This document shows, piece after piece, positions 25,048-38,439 of a stretch of DNA of 64,000 nt. The notes below the pieces were generated by a model. It ran no database searches, was not told the origin of the DNA, and was given only the letters and a program-made list of their open reading frames with translations. The position numbers and the translations under genes were made by a program. Source of the DNA: Owenia fusiformis (taxonomy: Eukaryota; Annelida; Polychaeta; Sabellida; Oweniidae); NCBI GenBank assembly GCA_903813345.2, contig CAIIXF020000007.1:18709564-18773563 (forward strand). Reading direction: 5' to 3'. How positions within the stretch are numbered: the stretch's first letter is position 1; each line of letters begins with the position of its first letter.

Positions 25048-25138
25048 TTTTCTATCTACCCTGCATGCAGAGTCTCATTATAAACAGAGCTTTTTTTTAA
25101 GAAGCGAAGATGAACGAATGCAAAGGGTATTTTCTATG
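25048..25138. mobile_element. Very short MITE (73 bp), copy 2
   Basis: The body, 25057-25129, starts TACCCTGCATGCAGAG and ends ATGCAAAGGGTA, homologous to 21100-21170. The flanks ttttctatc and ttttctatg match in 8 of 9 positions, an independent target duplication at a different site. Confidence 0.7.
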
Positions 25139-28100
25139 AACATTTAGAAGACTTAGTTTTTCAACAACAATCTTGGATTCAAATTCCCATGGATATCATG
25201 GTGAGATTGTTGGGTATGAGGGGGGGGGGTTGTATATTCTAGAGATATAACACTAGTAATATAGCACTGACCATGGCCTAAACCTGCTTTTTAACTTACT
25301 TGCTACATTTTCTAGAGATGAAAACACAGTTAAATTTAAACATCAGTTTTTTTACAAATTCAAAAAACAGTACCACTTTTTATATGTGATCTTGGCAGTG
25401 ATGGTGCTTCTATAATAAATCATGATAGTAAAGATAGGTTAGGGTTGACTCAGATGGATGTTTATATTATATACTACACTGTTTTTGCCATGAAATATTG
25501 TGACAAAAACTGTTAAAATTATTCAACTAGAGATGTCAAATATGTCAAACGAACCATATAAATGTAGTCTAAAAGCATATATTAAATTTAACCATGTTAA
25601 TGATTTTTCATGAAAAGGCTACTGTAACTAATGAGTCTGTTTTGCACATTATTGCCAAAAAATGTTCCTTTGATATCCAAACACTCATGCTCTTTTCAGC
25701 ACATAACTGCAATTTTCAGGGCTGTTCTAGTTTGTAAAAATTCCTTTACATGGCTAAAGGATCATTTGGTGTTGATTAGGAAAAGGGTTGCCTTGTTCAA
25801 GGAAGAATTCAGTTTTGCAGCTCAAATTTTCTTGAATGCTCGACTCAGTAATATAGCTCTTGAATGTGACTGACAAAAGCAATTTTGTTTGGAGGTGGGG
25901 GCTATAAGGCAGAATGTAATGGTTCGATACTCTGCAAACTTTCTGCAAGATTTACCCAATGAGATTAAAAAAAGTTAGTTGTCATAATTGAGGATCTCTT
26001 TTAATAGAAGTGAAATGAAACTATTGGAAAGGTTATATTTTGGCCTTATATTTTGGAGGGTTTCATATCTTAGTACTATGTACTGAAGAATCTCATCTCA
26101 GTAGACTCCTCCCTTATACCATGGACAATTTTAGATCTCAAATGATGTTGTTCATTTTGTGTTGTTTGTGGTTAATAAAGTGATACATGTATTTATAACC
26201 ACAGAGTAGTGCAGTTTGTTATGATGACTATGTGTTTGATTCATATACTCCCAATTTTTGTGGTTCTGAGGCTGTCTAGATGGAAATATTATTTAGTGAT
26301 TTCTACATACAGACCACACAGTTTACCATATGTCATATTGTGAATGGTCATGAGTTTCTGCTGCAGTACAAATTTCAGGATATGTCTTAACCAGATAAAG
26401 CTCTATTTTCATAACATTTTCTCTTGTGAGTTTAGCATACTGTGTGTTGTTATTTCTGGAAGACTGGAGTGTATTTAGTAATGTGTTCATCTAAATCAAT
26501 GGGTAAGTAATGGATTATTTGGCTTTCTTTCACATTTAAAACAAATTTGCTGATGACACTCCAGCATTGATTTCAATTTGGAAGCTGAGAATGGTGTTAA
26601 TAGATGAATTGATATAACCTTTAGACAGATTTTCAGTGATTGAAATTCATTGGTTATATGACTCATATTGTTGCATTTTGTATATTGACATTTGATAGAT
26701 TGGTATTAATGAACTTTTTGACATCATTGACCTCTTGACCTTGAGTAGAATGGTACATAAATTAGGAAAGTGGCTTGTTTTTGAATTACCTATTAAGAAA
26801 TGTATTAATAATTTTCAGAATGTAAGTATACAAACAATTGATGAAATTTTCTTGAAATTCAATATGATTACATCTTTTCTAGACTTTAAAAAGATCATTT
26901 TGGTTCATTTGATCCCGTTTTGAAAGTAAGATTTATATTAATAAAAGTATAAAAGTATAATATACATCGAATTACAATATATTTGGGATTAGTGACCAAT
27001 TGTTATACAATGGTAAAAATTTTGACAGTTTATTACACTTGAGGACCACGCTTCAAAACTTGATTTCATAGTTTATTAATGTTTAAGAATTAGTCTTAGT
27101 ATCGAATCTAAGCCCTTCCAAACATTTTCATAAATGTAAGAAATTGAGACTTGATGGATACTAAAAATGAACTTTATAACTCCAAAAACACTTATTAGCA
27201 CATTCTAACTTGATTTTACATTTTTCTAATTATTAATCACTGAACAAACTTTCACTTACGCTATAGTCTCTAATATGTTAATCATTAACAGATTAATGAA
27301 TTATGTTTTATTCTAGTGAAAGATAATCAAAAAATATGTTTTTGTTTCCTTTCATATATCAAGCAAAAATATTCTATGGCTTCATTATTCATATAAATCT
27401 AATTTGTTGAATTTTCAATGATTTGCAGTATGCTCCATGGCTTCATCAAGCTATTTTTCATTTTCTAATATTCAGTAATAATTTAGTACCCTGATGCTCA
27501 GAGACTAGTAGTATTACTACCCTCTTACTAAGATCACACTTTTACAGTTTTGATGCCAATGAGAACTTAATCTTAATGACCCCAAATGTACAGCTATACT
27601 GGCTGAATTTGAATGTGAAATATGTGCCAGCTACTTCTGAACTGCAATTCCATGTGGTAAGCCACACCTTCTCTATCTCTGTCCTTCTGGATGCGATGCA
27701 CAGTAAGATAAAGAGAGATCCTATGAACATCAGAATGCTGCAACTCTGACTGGGTTCTTCTATTCTGATGTTCTTAATTTCAAGACAAAGGATTATCTAA
27801 TATTCAAAGAGTATAGATGCAGCATTTTACAAGCAAAATCAAACTACTGAAAGGGTAATATTTCAGTGCAGCTGGAATTAAATTGAAAGGTAAAATTACT
27901 ATAAATTGCAATAACATTTGGGTATTTACCTCTCATTGATCAGAGAGCACTTAAGGTATACAATAAATAAGTCTTTATTTGCACAAAGTATTGCATTAAT
28001 AAGTAACAGGTTGGATACAAACTTGTTACAAAAAGTTAGTCAAGGGACATAATGTATATGTCAGATAAGCCATTAGGCCAGTGTGCTTGGATATCATAAT

Positions 28101-31100
28101 ATAAGGATCATATTATTTCAAGATTGACTATCATTGGTGATTTATAGCTTGTTATTTTCTACTTAAGTACTAGGTCTAAATCTTTTTATTTGGGACACAT
28201 GTAGGATACACTAAGGTAAGGTGGTGGATTATTTTTCATTTCATAGTACGGGTAATAGTTCTAATCTTAAATGAATGACTATTGGAAAGTTTATTGCCAT
28301 TAATCAAACTTTTATCTCAAATTCACTTCTTAAACAATGGGTAACTTTATGATTATGGAGTTATACATTGTGGGCATTAGATATAGGGTATATTTCTTGG
28401 AAAATATTGATATCTACCCTCTGTCACATATTCCAAAGGATATAATTTCTCAACTGAGCGCAATGAGGAACTGACTTCTTCAAAACACAGGAAATCATTG
28501 ATATTTGCATTATTCAATATTACAGATTTATGACCACTGATTCAGAAATGAGGAAATTGTTACCAAATTAGAACTTTCAACTTGGCAAACATTTATCTGT
28601 TAAATATTGATAGGACATGGACTGTTATTTACTTTGCACAATAATTGATAATGAAAGGTTACTGTGTATTAGTAAATGTAACATTTACTACAGACTTGCA
28701 ACAGCTTATTACTTTTTTTATTTTTTCATTGGAATTAATAAGCCAATGAAACAAATTGAGCTAGTTTACATTTTCAAGCACTCTATGTATGATTTCTAAA
28801 TTCTGATTCAGATTTTTCGATGATTTTGCAAAATTTAACTTTCAATATTTTATTTGGATTTTAGATAAAATAATTTCAATGTGAAGTACAGTGTAGCATA
28901 CAGACAGAACTGAGGACTGGCTGTTAATTTCCTGTAGTATAGTAAAATATCATTGTGACTACTCTTTATATAATTTTGACGAATTCATTTCAAATTAATG
29001 GAAAGAGCACCATATACAGTTTAGATGTATTTTCATTTCTGAGCAGTTGATGGATGCAAAAGCAAACTGATGAACTTTTCACTTTTTGTTATCAGTTTAT
29101 ATTGATTGCTACATAGTGAGTCATTGATCAGTTACTATAGGGGTAGATAGTTAACAATAGTTATACCTACCCTGAATTTTCATTGCTTAGCCTTTCGACC
29201 CTCTGATATTTATGGGTGATTTTGCAGTAATGATACAGTTAAGATCTTAATGATCTCAATGAAAACATCCATGGCCTTTTATGGGAGTTAAAACATGCAG
29301 GAAATGTAATGTTGTCATTTTACCAATATACTTTATTAGACACAATCATTAAATTCTCTTGATTTTGAAGAGTATAGACCACACTTAGCTCTTGCAAAGT
29401 GTAGGAAATACCATCACTGCTACCAGAATTCCCAAAGAGTGTTTTACGTTGATCCTGCCATCTTAGGGTGACATGTAATTGATGAGATAATTGCTGTCCT
29501 CACTTGGTATTTTACATCCATGTTTTGTTTTACCATACCCCAAAGGATATTACTTATTGGATCTTTTGTACGAGTCATAGAGTGTTTTTTAAATGAGGAT
29601 TCAAAAGCACAGGTGGTATCATAAAATTTCATAGTTATTAGTTGTGAGATCATTTTAGGTCATGAAATCCTGAAATGGTAGGCTAGATAATAGATATGGA
29701 TATGATACAGCATAGGAGGATCTAACAAAGGGAGGTGGTAAGTCTATATAATTGAATGGAGGAATTGCCAGAATGTAATTTGTTGATACTGTGCCTTATA
29801 CTGTAACTGATCTAATATGTGCAGGTGGGTGGTAAGTGCATGGCATTGATAAGTCAGCCAGAAAGGTGATAGATAAACACAAACAAACAAAGTTACTTAT
29901 AGCACAGGGATGACATCATGAATTGATTTAACTCTCTCTTTCTCTCTTTGCTTTCTTTGGAATTTATACATTTACATGCTCATATTTGATAATGATAAAG
30001 ATGAATGAATTGAAATCATTAAAAAATAATCAATCACACATCAAAGCAGTTTGCATCTTCTCATATGGCCCCACAGAGACTGGGACTCATTTCTGCCAAT
30101 ACGTGCTTCCCTGTTCATATAGTGAGCCTTTGATAACTTTTCTTCTTTTGACATAAAACTGGAAAAAGGATTCCTGGTTATGCCAAACCTGTATGAAGAC
30201 GTTTCTAAATTACACCCATGTGGGAACAATTTTTGGCACCATTATGTAAAGGTTCCATCAACTCCTACTGCTATAGGAAATTGTAAATACAGTATTAACA
30301 CCTTTTTAACTGGAATAACACTTCTGTTCACTTTAGATTGGTTCTTGTACTCATATATTGCATAAATGCTATCCCAATTGTGAAATAAAATTTGATGCAC
30401 ATCTCATCTTTCTGTTTTTCTCCCTTTTACTACAAAGGATTTAAGGTTCACCTTTCACTTTCAAAGTTATGTCATGGGAGAGAGATACCTGGGGCCGAGA
30501 GCTTCACAAATTGACCTTTTATTGACCTATAATGGGTTTTGATGGGCATTTGGCATGTACTGTACCACAAACACTCGAATCTGTCTCTTCCTCTTACTGC
30601 ATCCTTCTATTGGTGTTTACTTTTCATCTCTGCTGTTTGTCTAGTTTAATTATTGGAGTCACCTCTAATGAGATATTTAGGATATCTTGCTTATCAGTCT
30701 GTGGATGACAGTGTGATGCCTTTGCTGTTTAGACTTGCTGTAGATCAACTACAAATACATATGTGTAAGGCTTGTAAGTGGTGGGAGGGAGGTCATTTTC
30801 AGGGTCAGGGGGGTTTTCATCTCCATCTGTAAGGAGATGGTAAAGAACTTGATGTGCCCATCATTATAAGCAACACCTCCCATATGGATGTATAATTTAC
30901 CAGCGATGGATAAGAGTCTGGGATTTGAGGGTATGATGATGTGCTTTCAAGAGAAAGCCCATGGTCTTGTAAATCAGAATGGTTCAAATCTTAAGTTTAA
31001 AAAGTTTGAAAATCCTGGACTTGTTTTTTCTTCTGGAAATCACCTTATAAACGTTTAAATTACATTTCCTGAAATAGAGCATAGTGTTGAACTTTTAGGA

Positions 31101-32060
31101 TACTAGGAAACAAACATGATAAGGAATGATATAAGCAAAAAGGATTGTCTTAGTTTTAAAAAAGATTCCTCTATTATAGATTTATTGGAAATGATGTCCT
31201 TGTAAATTATTTAATATAATACTTCAGATCTGTTTAATTCTTGTAATGTCTTTCTCCAAGTGAATCTATGGAGTTATCTGTATTGTACTCATTATCAAAA
31301 CATATTTGTGTCTTACTCTTATCCATGTGTGGCTATTGGATTTCTCCAACCAGGATATCACGCCCCTGCTTTTGACGCAAAGAGTTTTAGTTGTTATTTC
31401 AAATTGAGATCTTCTGGCATCTCATTAAATGTCTTAATGAACACACTTCCTGTCAGACAATTTATATATGGACTATGGATGTACTGGTGGCATATCAGTA
31501 TAGAGTATTGAAGAAACTATAGAAATAACAAGTAATTATCTAGAGGCTATTGAGAGGTCAGCAAGGCATTTTCATGGACAACAATTTTATCAATTTTCTG
31601 CATCTTTGGAGATAGAGTTAGGAAAGCACAGCCAATTTACAAATATTATATTGCTAAATGTATGTCTGAAATTTTGTATTTGAAGAATTAAGAAAATCTG
31701 TACTTTATATTTGGATCATATTTTGGGAAAAATCAATTCATATACGATTGTTATTCTTGATTAAGATACCAATCTCTTGAGGCATTTCATTTGCATTTGA
31801 AAGTTTTTCCATTTGTATAAAAAATCTTAAGTAGAGTCAAATAGGGACATTTATTGGAGACATAAACACTTGAAAATAAATAACAAAATAAAGAAGTTGT
31901 TGAAAACATTATTTGACAATTTAATTTTATAGCCACCATTGATACTACAAGACATTTGGTCTATGAACGTTTGGAAATAGCTTTATTATAATCAAATGAA
32001 ATATTTATCGTTTGCAGGCTGATGCATTTATTAATTGACATTTTTCTTCACTGCTTGCAG
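25139..32060. other. Non-coding stretch upstream of LHFPL2-like gene
   Basis: No coding exon or bounded transposon was recognised. The right end (32041-32060) is a strong pyrimidine tract plus CAG acceptor, so some of this DNA is probably 5'-UTR intron of the LHFPL2-like gene. Confidence 0.4.
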
Positions 32061-32490
32061 GTTGTGAAAGTCAGAAGAAACATCACAGGCTAACACGGTG
32101 CAGTTAATCCTGAATTAGTGATTACTACAAAAATATTTACTGAAAGATTCAAAGGATATCATATCAAAAGAAAGTCTCTATTGGATTTTCTATTAGATTT
32201 AGGTGGAGTTACTTAACGTATTTAACAGTTATCGCCAGTTTACATAGGAGGATGTGTTAATTGTGGAATCGGAAACAAAGAGAGCGGTAATTGGGATTTG
32301 TAAATTTGACCAGATCTCCGAAGGTCATTTGGAAACTAAATATCCCCAGGGGAAATCTGAGTTAACATTTTAGCACATTGTTGTTCATTCCGCATTAATA
32401 TCTCGAGAGAGCATATCTCGAGATTAGGAAAAATAACACAAAAACGAAAGGTGAATATCCGGATTATATTTTGCAAAGGCAAAAATACAT
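32061..32490 (+). other. Probable 5'-UTR part of LHFPL2-like exon
   Basis: The acceptor 'tttttcttcactgcttgcag' ends at 32060. The sequence then runs without an obvious donor into the coding exon. An in-frame stop at 32452-32454 sets the limit of the reading frame. The upstream first exon and promoter were not located. Confidence 0.4.
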
Positions 32491-35400
32491 ATGTGGCCAA
32501 GCAGTAAATCGTCAGAAGGAGATCGAGTGAGCAAATTATACTCATTCGGATTTGATGAAAAAGAATCAGAAGATTGCGCAATGTGTTATGTAATAGTGAC
32601 TTGTAGGTCCATGTTATGGACATTATTAACTGTAGCGGCAACGTTAGCTATCGCTGCCGCATTAATCACGCCACAATGGCTGATAGGAACAGAGCGCCAA
32701 CCAGGCCTCAAATCACGCTCAAATCTTACAACAGACAGTATAGACAAATCAAATGCCTTTAAGCCAACTATTGGCATCTATAATAGATGTACCAAGGAGC
32801 ATCATTTTAGGGACTTATACACAGACAAATGTGCTCCATTTGTGGACAATTTTTTCACAATGCCTGATAGTGAATTCCCACATTTCTGGAAGGCCTCATT
32901 GGTGATATTTATACTGGCAATTATGTTGTTGGTTTTCACAGTGTTTACAGCGGTCATCAGCTTATGTGTAAGAGCAATGTGTCGGAAGAGCATCTTCACT
33001 ATCTCAGGTCTAATACAGAGTATAGCAGGTATGGATACTCATATTTTCATTATCATTGACAGTTGTGGAAAAAATGAACTTATCTCATTATAGTGATATA
33101 CCCCCCTCCCTCCGTTTAAAGTTGAAAATGTTAATTTGCCTTTCATTTTAATTTTTCAACAATATCAACATTTTTAACAATAAGATTTTGCTCACTACAC
33201 CAGAATTAGACTACAACTACACTTTAGATATGAACTATAAAAATAATCCAAAAATTCAAGTAACTAAAGTCAATGGGTGTAAAATTTAGCATGATAGCAC
33301 GATAAAATATTTCTAAAATGCATTTAATTTATTGCAGGACTTCTGCTGATCGTAGGCTTGGTGCTTTACCCAGCAGGTTGGGGGTCTCAGAAGATCAAGA
33401 ATCTGTGTGGAGATGATGCTAGTGCATTCAACATAGCTGGCTGCTCACTTGGTAAATATCTTGTCACTTTGTTGCTTTCACAGGATGGATCTTCTTCATC
33501 TCTTCAATGCCTCTTCCAGAGCTACGCTTGTGGGGGATACTGGAGTCTGGGGGGGGGGCAGGGTGTGCAAGGGGCTTGATATAAGCATTTGTACAATAAG
33601 AAAGCTCAAAGGGCAATATTATAAAATTCCAAAACAGCACATTAAATGCAATTTAGATACATCTGATATAGAAGTTGATGCCTGTTCAATTATTCATTCA
33701 TTGTGATAACAGTACTGTATTTTCCAACATCTTCTGTAATTATAATTGATGAGCCTCAACTAGATACCATCAATTTATCACATATTTTGTCAAAATAACC
33801 TGTTTTTATAAGGAATACTATACTATGATTTATACTGTAATTTATTTGTCATTTTTGAACAGCCATGATGCCTTGTGTATCGGGTACTTCTTATTTTATT
33901 ACTAGATGAATAACGTAGATCTTATGAGGGTTATACCACTTGTAATTTTAAATGTACCCAGTATATACTTATTGGCTGTGGGATCGACTAGGCGTCTGTC
34001 CGTCCATCAGTTTGGTCCATCCATCCATCAATATTGGCCGCACAAATTAAAACTGCTATTCGTATTGAGTCATATCCATATTCTTTTTATGCATATCCAT
34101 AATGCTTATTTGACCTGTCAATTGTCATCACCTTTCCAAGTTTGCCCGGTTTCCAAGAAATTGCTGATTTTGACGTCAAATTTTCTTTAAATACCAGACA
34201 CTTTGAAATTGCATTTAAGTGATTAAATTTCAAATAAGTGAAGTCAAAGCTGACCGTAGTTTTGAGATTTGACCTTTACTCAACCTGCAGTGACCTTCGA
34301 AAGGTCAAAAAAGTTGATTTTTCAAATCGATTTTTTGGATTCAAATTTTGGTCAGCTTAATCACAAAAACCCTACTCAGCTCTGAAAAAGTAAAATTTTC
34401 CAGGTCAGTGGTCAAGGTCATCAAACTAGGTCACAAACTGTGCTATCTAAGTTTCTCAAAGTTCGAGACAAATCAATTTTTTTGCTTGAAAGTCCTCTAA
34501 AGGTTCTACGGCCGTGGGTCCTTTATGACTATCTTATTATATAGTTTTTTAGTATTATATTTTAGATAGCAGTGTAGTCGGGTAACAAATCCTATGAAGA
34601 GTTATTCATATTATAAACTTATTTTTTTGTTTTAGGTTGGGCTTTCTATTCTATGTTAGGAGGAACACTTCTTGTGTTTAGCTGTGGGTTCCTTTCGATG
34701 CAAGCGGAAAATTCAACATCCAGTGACAAAGTGGAATACGAAATTTTGCAAGGCAAACGAATGATATGCCTTTTATAGTCTACTAACTAGGTTCACACAT
34801 ACAATGGACACAGAATGTACTGAAAATAGGTTGAAAAGATGGAACCAATATGAATGTTCAAATACCCATACTAGTGACATCTTTTAAAGTATAGTATTTG
34901 ATATCAAAATGACACCTATAGGTTTCAGGAGGGATTATTTTCTTTCGAAGCTGTAGATAGTTGTGCAATTAACTCACTTTATTGTTGTTTTCTTTTAATT
35001 TATTTGTCTTGTAGATTTTTTGTTGTGCATGATTGAAATATATGTTGTCTTGCAGCTCTGTGTTCACATATTTGTTTTCCTTTTAAAAATGCAGTATCAC
35101 TTTTATTTCTAACCACCACATTTTTGATATGATTCCAATCATGAAGTACGTGTATGTGCCTACAGATCAGTTCCAAAAGGCAAAAATGAATTGAGAAAAT
35201 CTAAAGAATTTTAGATATTTTAGCATAAACTTGGCATTTTTTAATACTTGAAAAGTTCTGTACCTTTAATGGGTATCTACAATCTAACAATACTTGATCT
35301 GTATCAATAACTTGAGCTGGTCTGTAGCTAAATAGACACATGCATTTACATGTACAGTAATGCAGCTAGAAAAGCACCTTGTGGATTCTTGTGGTTGACT

Positions 35401-35946
35401 GTTGTCATGTCTTCATTTATTGTGTTACTATGCAGGGGTGTACCAGGATCAAAAAATAGGAAAGGGAAAACTTAACCCAAATTGGATATTTTTACTTCTT
35501 TCTATGGGACATAATTTTCAGTTTAACTTACACCTACACCAATGCATGTATTGTAGAATAATAACTGTCTTGTCACAATTTAGTTTTTATTTTAGTTTTC
35601 ACAATCATTTTTATTTTAGTTTTTAGAATTGCTGTTGTTTTTATTTCATAGATTTACAGGGTGGGCTAATAAATACAGACGTTTTTTGGCCTACCCTTTA
35701 TATTGCTAATCCTCATATGCTTGCAGTGCACATTTCAGTGTTGTATTTCTACCCCACATTTTGCCTTCACATTTATTTCTCACATTATTATTTCATATAC
35801 CAGGCTGGGCTTTCTACACATGTGTCGGGGGTACAGTTGCTGTGTTTATTTGTGCTACACTCTCAATCCAAGCAGAAGTGGCGACCTCCAGTGATAAAGT
35901 TGAGGATGACATCTTACAGGGAAAACACCTCATATGTTTGCCATAA
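32491..35946 (+). CDS. LHFPL2: LHFPL2-like tetraspan membrane protein
   Basis: This is a four-pass membrane protein of the lipoma HMGIC fusion partner-like family, related to claudins. Coding exons are 32491-33028, 33338-33451, then either 34636-34778 or 35804-35946. All junctions are phase 1 with GT-AG introns. Either form is 264 codons from the ATG at 32491. The ATG at 32581 gives 234 residues beginning [13 protein letters not shown], which is how vertebrate LHFPL2 begins and close to its length of about 228, so I favour 32581; its Kozak context is also better. Family marks seen are a first membrane helix just after the start, 'PTIGIYNRC' in the first outer loop, a helix from 'WKASLVIF', 'LYPAGWG', and a tail ending in 'ATSSDKV' and 'ICL'. 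The molecular role is unknown here; LHFPL members act as partners of other membrane proteins. Assignment to subgroup 2 is by recalled similarity. Confidence 0.9.
33967..34524 (+). repeat. Dispersed CCGT-array repeat, short copy
   Basis: It lies inside the intron before LHFPL2 exon A. It shares with 11610-12600 the CCGT/CCAT array, 'ttggccgcacaaattaaaac', 'ttttgacgtcaaattttct', 'ccttcgaaaggtcaaaaaag' and the ending 'ccgtgggtccttta'. It is about 430 bp shorter than the other copy; the missing part is internal, after 'agacactttg'. Confidence 0.7.
34636..34778 (+). CDS. LHFPL2: LHFPL2-like alternative last exon A
   Basis: It follows acceptor 'tttgttttag' and begins G|GT TGG GCT TTC TAT. It encodes the fourth membrane helix ([18 protein letters not shown]) and a tail ending KRMICLL, with stop TAG. 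It has the same length (143 nt), entry phase and stop position as exon B at 35804, and about 31 of 47 residues are identical to B. It departs from LHFPL2 in '[10 protein letters not shown]', where B and vertebrates have an 'AT' or similar. The frame is intact, so it is probably functional. An AATAAA lies at 35668-35673, before exon B. Confidence 0.85.
35668..35673 (+). promoter_or_regulatory. Candidate poly(A) signal for exon A form
   Basis: An AATAAA lies 890 bases after the exon A stop and 130 bases before exon B. Use of this site would commit transcripts to exon A. The hexamer is common by chance in AT-rich DNA, so support is weak. Confidence 0.25.
35804..35946 (+). CDS. LHFPL2: LHFPL2-like alternative last exon B
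   Basis: It follows acceptor 'tttcatataccag'. It encodes [18 protein letters not shown], then [11 protein letters not shown] and a tail ending KHLICLP, stop TAA. This copy is closer to what I recall of vertebrate LHFPL2 (GWAFYT.IGGTV.TFICA), so B looks ancestral and A the more diverged duplicate. Splicing exon 2 to A or B gives two proteins differing only from the fourth helix onward. Candidate poly(A) signals follow at about 36302 and 37114. Confidence 0.88.
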
Positions 35947-38439
35947 TTGGCAATGTAATACAATTTGCCAAAATTCAAGGTGAAATCTATGGAAGATAAA
36001 AATCTATGGTTGCCATTTCCAGACTTTATCAAATATAAAGAATATTGGAGAGTCGGGATTGTATTAAACTTCCACCATCACTTAGGATCTTGTACTTAAT
36101 ATAATGAGAACAATGGGATGTAATGGGAGTTGATGCAAGACTGTGTTTAGTGTAGTCATGTAGCATGCATGCTTTTTTACTAAAGTTTTATAGTTTGTTG
36201 AACATGTGAAGTATTAGACCCAATTATTGTACAAAGCACTACAGCTGTACATGCTGCATCAATTTTGATATCAAAGAATTCCGGTAATACTAAATCAGAA
36301 AAATAAAACCCAGTGAAAACAACTACTTTTAGTGTTGAAATTACTGCCTTTGTACATAATATGCTAAGCAGCTGTATAAAAATAATATGAACAATTTCAA
36401 TTACTTTTGAAATATACAGGTATCTTTTGATGAAATCCATGTGTTATCTTTTATTGCATTTTGTATTGTTACTGACAAAATAATATGTATCAATACAAAA
36501 AGCTGGTATTCACAAAAGAACTACTGTATGAGCAAAATATCCTTGCTACAGGTTTGAAAGATATTTCACATTGATTATGACAAAATATTCAAATTTACGG
36601 GCCAGTTTTGTGAGAAATTGTATTTTGTGAAAGTTATGAATTCCTACATAGTTTCTGTATATTTTAATCCATTATTGTATCAATATCATGTACAGTAACA
36701 GGGGTGTTCCTGTAAATCAAGAGGGGGGGGGCAAAGGTTTCGAGCCAAAATTTTGAAATTTTTGGCCCAATTTCTTAGAAATTAGGCCCAAAATTTAAAC
36801 AATAATGCACAGTATTGTCACTTTGTTATCTAAATTGTCCAGTTTGTGTGTGTAGGAGCAGATATTTGGCTCTACAACTTTTTGGGGGCCTTGTGGACTG
36901 CCCCCTCCTCCTGAGTAATTGTTACTGTAACAGTGTACTACTTTTTCAAGTTGCTTTACACTATTGCATTTTGAATGTACCTGAACACCAATGATACTAT
37001 AAAAGCATCTTCTTGGTGTTTAAAGGGGATGAGAGACCATGGGCTTTCAAGAGAACATAGAGACAGATGTCTGACGTCTTCATTCCCTTCAATCACTAAA
37101 CCAGAGAAAATTATGAATAAATAAAAGTGAAATCTTTAAGTGAACATGTACATAAACTATAAAATACTGTATATGGAAATTGATATTCAGACACAATATC
37201 GTAAAATGAGAGCCACTTTTAGACTTAGTCCTCTCATGAGTCTATTGTTGTTTGTGTATAATTACGTGGAGTAAGTTATTACACTAGAATACCTTGTTAA
37301 AAGACCCAATGGTAGTATACCATATCTTACAACTTTGCTGTCATTTTAATGAATTTCTTTCTGTAATTTACGATACAATATTATGTACATATTGTATAAT
37401 TAGGTCATTCTTGTTTCATGATAATATGATAAAACCTGACAATGCTTTATATTCAGTAACTTTCTCAATATTTTTATTCATGGGTTATGTTTTTAGGTCA
37501 CCCTGTATTTTGGAGGGAAAACAATGAAAATGTTCATTTGTTCAACCCTTATATCTTCTTTTTATCCACACAATACTTACTAAGATGTGAAAAAGTAAAT
37601 GCAAATATAATATTTCACTGTACATATAGAGCTTCACAATCATAAATACATATTTAATTGTATTTTTGTTATGCAATCATTAGTTTATATTCATTTCTAG
37701 TCTATACGTATTTCAAAATTGCATGAGAAGGGAAATGGTGTTTTATATTCCTACTTGTATGTTTTTAAAAACAGACAAAAATAAATAAAAAAATGTATAT
37801 AAAATATAATATGAGAAAATTATTTGTTTTGTTTTCCACATGATCAGTGGTTCTCATGGTTAGATGTTAGAAAGTACAATTAAGATTAAGGGGTCGGGTC
37901 GTCCTGACCAAGAATACATTGGAGGGCAGTATACCTATCAAGTACAATATACAAGAATATTTTTGCAACATAATTTTCAATTGATTGCTTCCAGTATGTC
38001 AGTAATATCAGCAATTATGACATTGACATTTTCTTACTTTTATGAAAAAGTTACAATTTCAGGGGTAGGAAATGCATAGAGTATTTTGTTGAGTACAGCA
38101 GAAATACATTACCGAATAACTGACATCTAATTAAAAAGATTAGATATGTATAGTTTTATTTTGTCATCTGTGAACGCTTGTAAGTAACTTCACATCTGTA
38201 AATATCCTCATCGCGAAATCAAAATATTTCTTCAGTTAACCCCACATCCTTTAATTGAACAACTAGATTGATGGCTATCAATTTTTACCTGATGTACTGG
38301 GAACATGATGAGTGAATTTGCAGGTGAGAAACCTCCATAAAACGTTCACAGACTACAAAAGAAACTACACATACCTGCATGTTTAACAAAAACACAGTCC
38401 ATGTGTTTTCACCCACTTCAGTACAATCAAAAACCAGTG
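35947..38439. other. Probable 3' UTR and spacer
   Basis: Up to about 37130 this may be 3' UTR of exon B transcripts; AATAAA hexamers occur near 36302 and 37114. A diverged G/C-tract repeat lies around 36710-36910. Nothing else was recognised. Confidence 0.35.

Noticed and set aside
7600-29830. Scattered consensus donors (GTAAGT) that could mark exons
   Set aside because: About 15 GTAAGT per strand are expected by chance in 64 kb. Only 20556-20639 also has a strong acceptor, and it is kept at low confidence.
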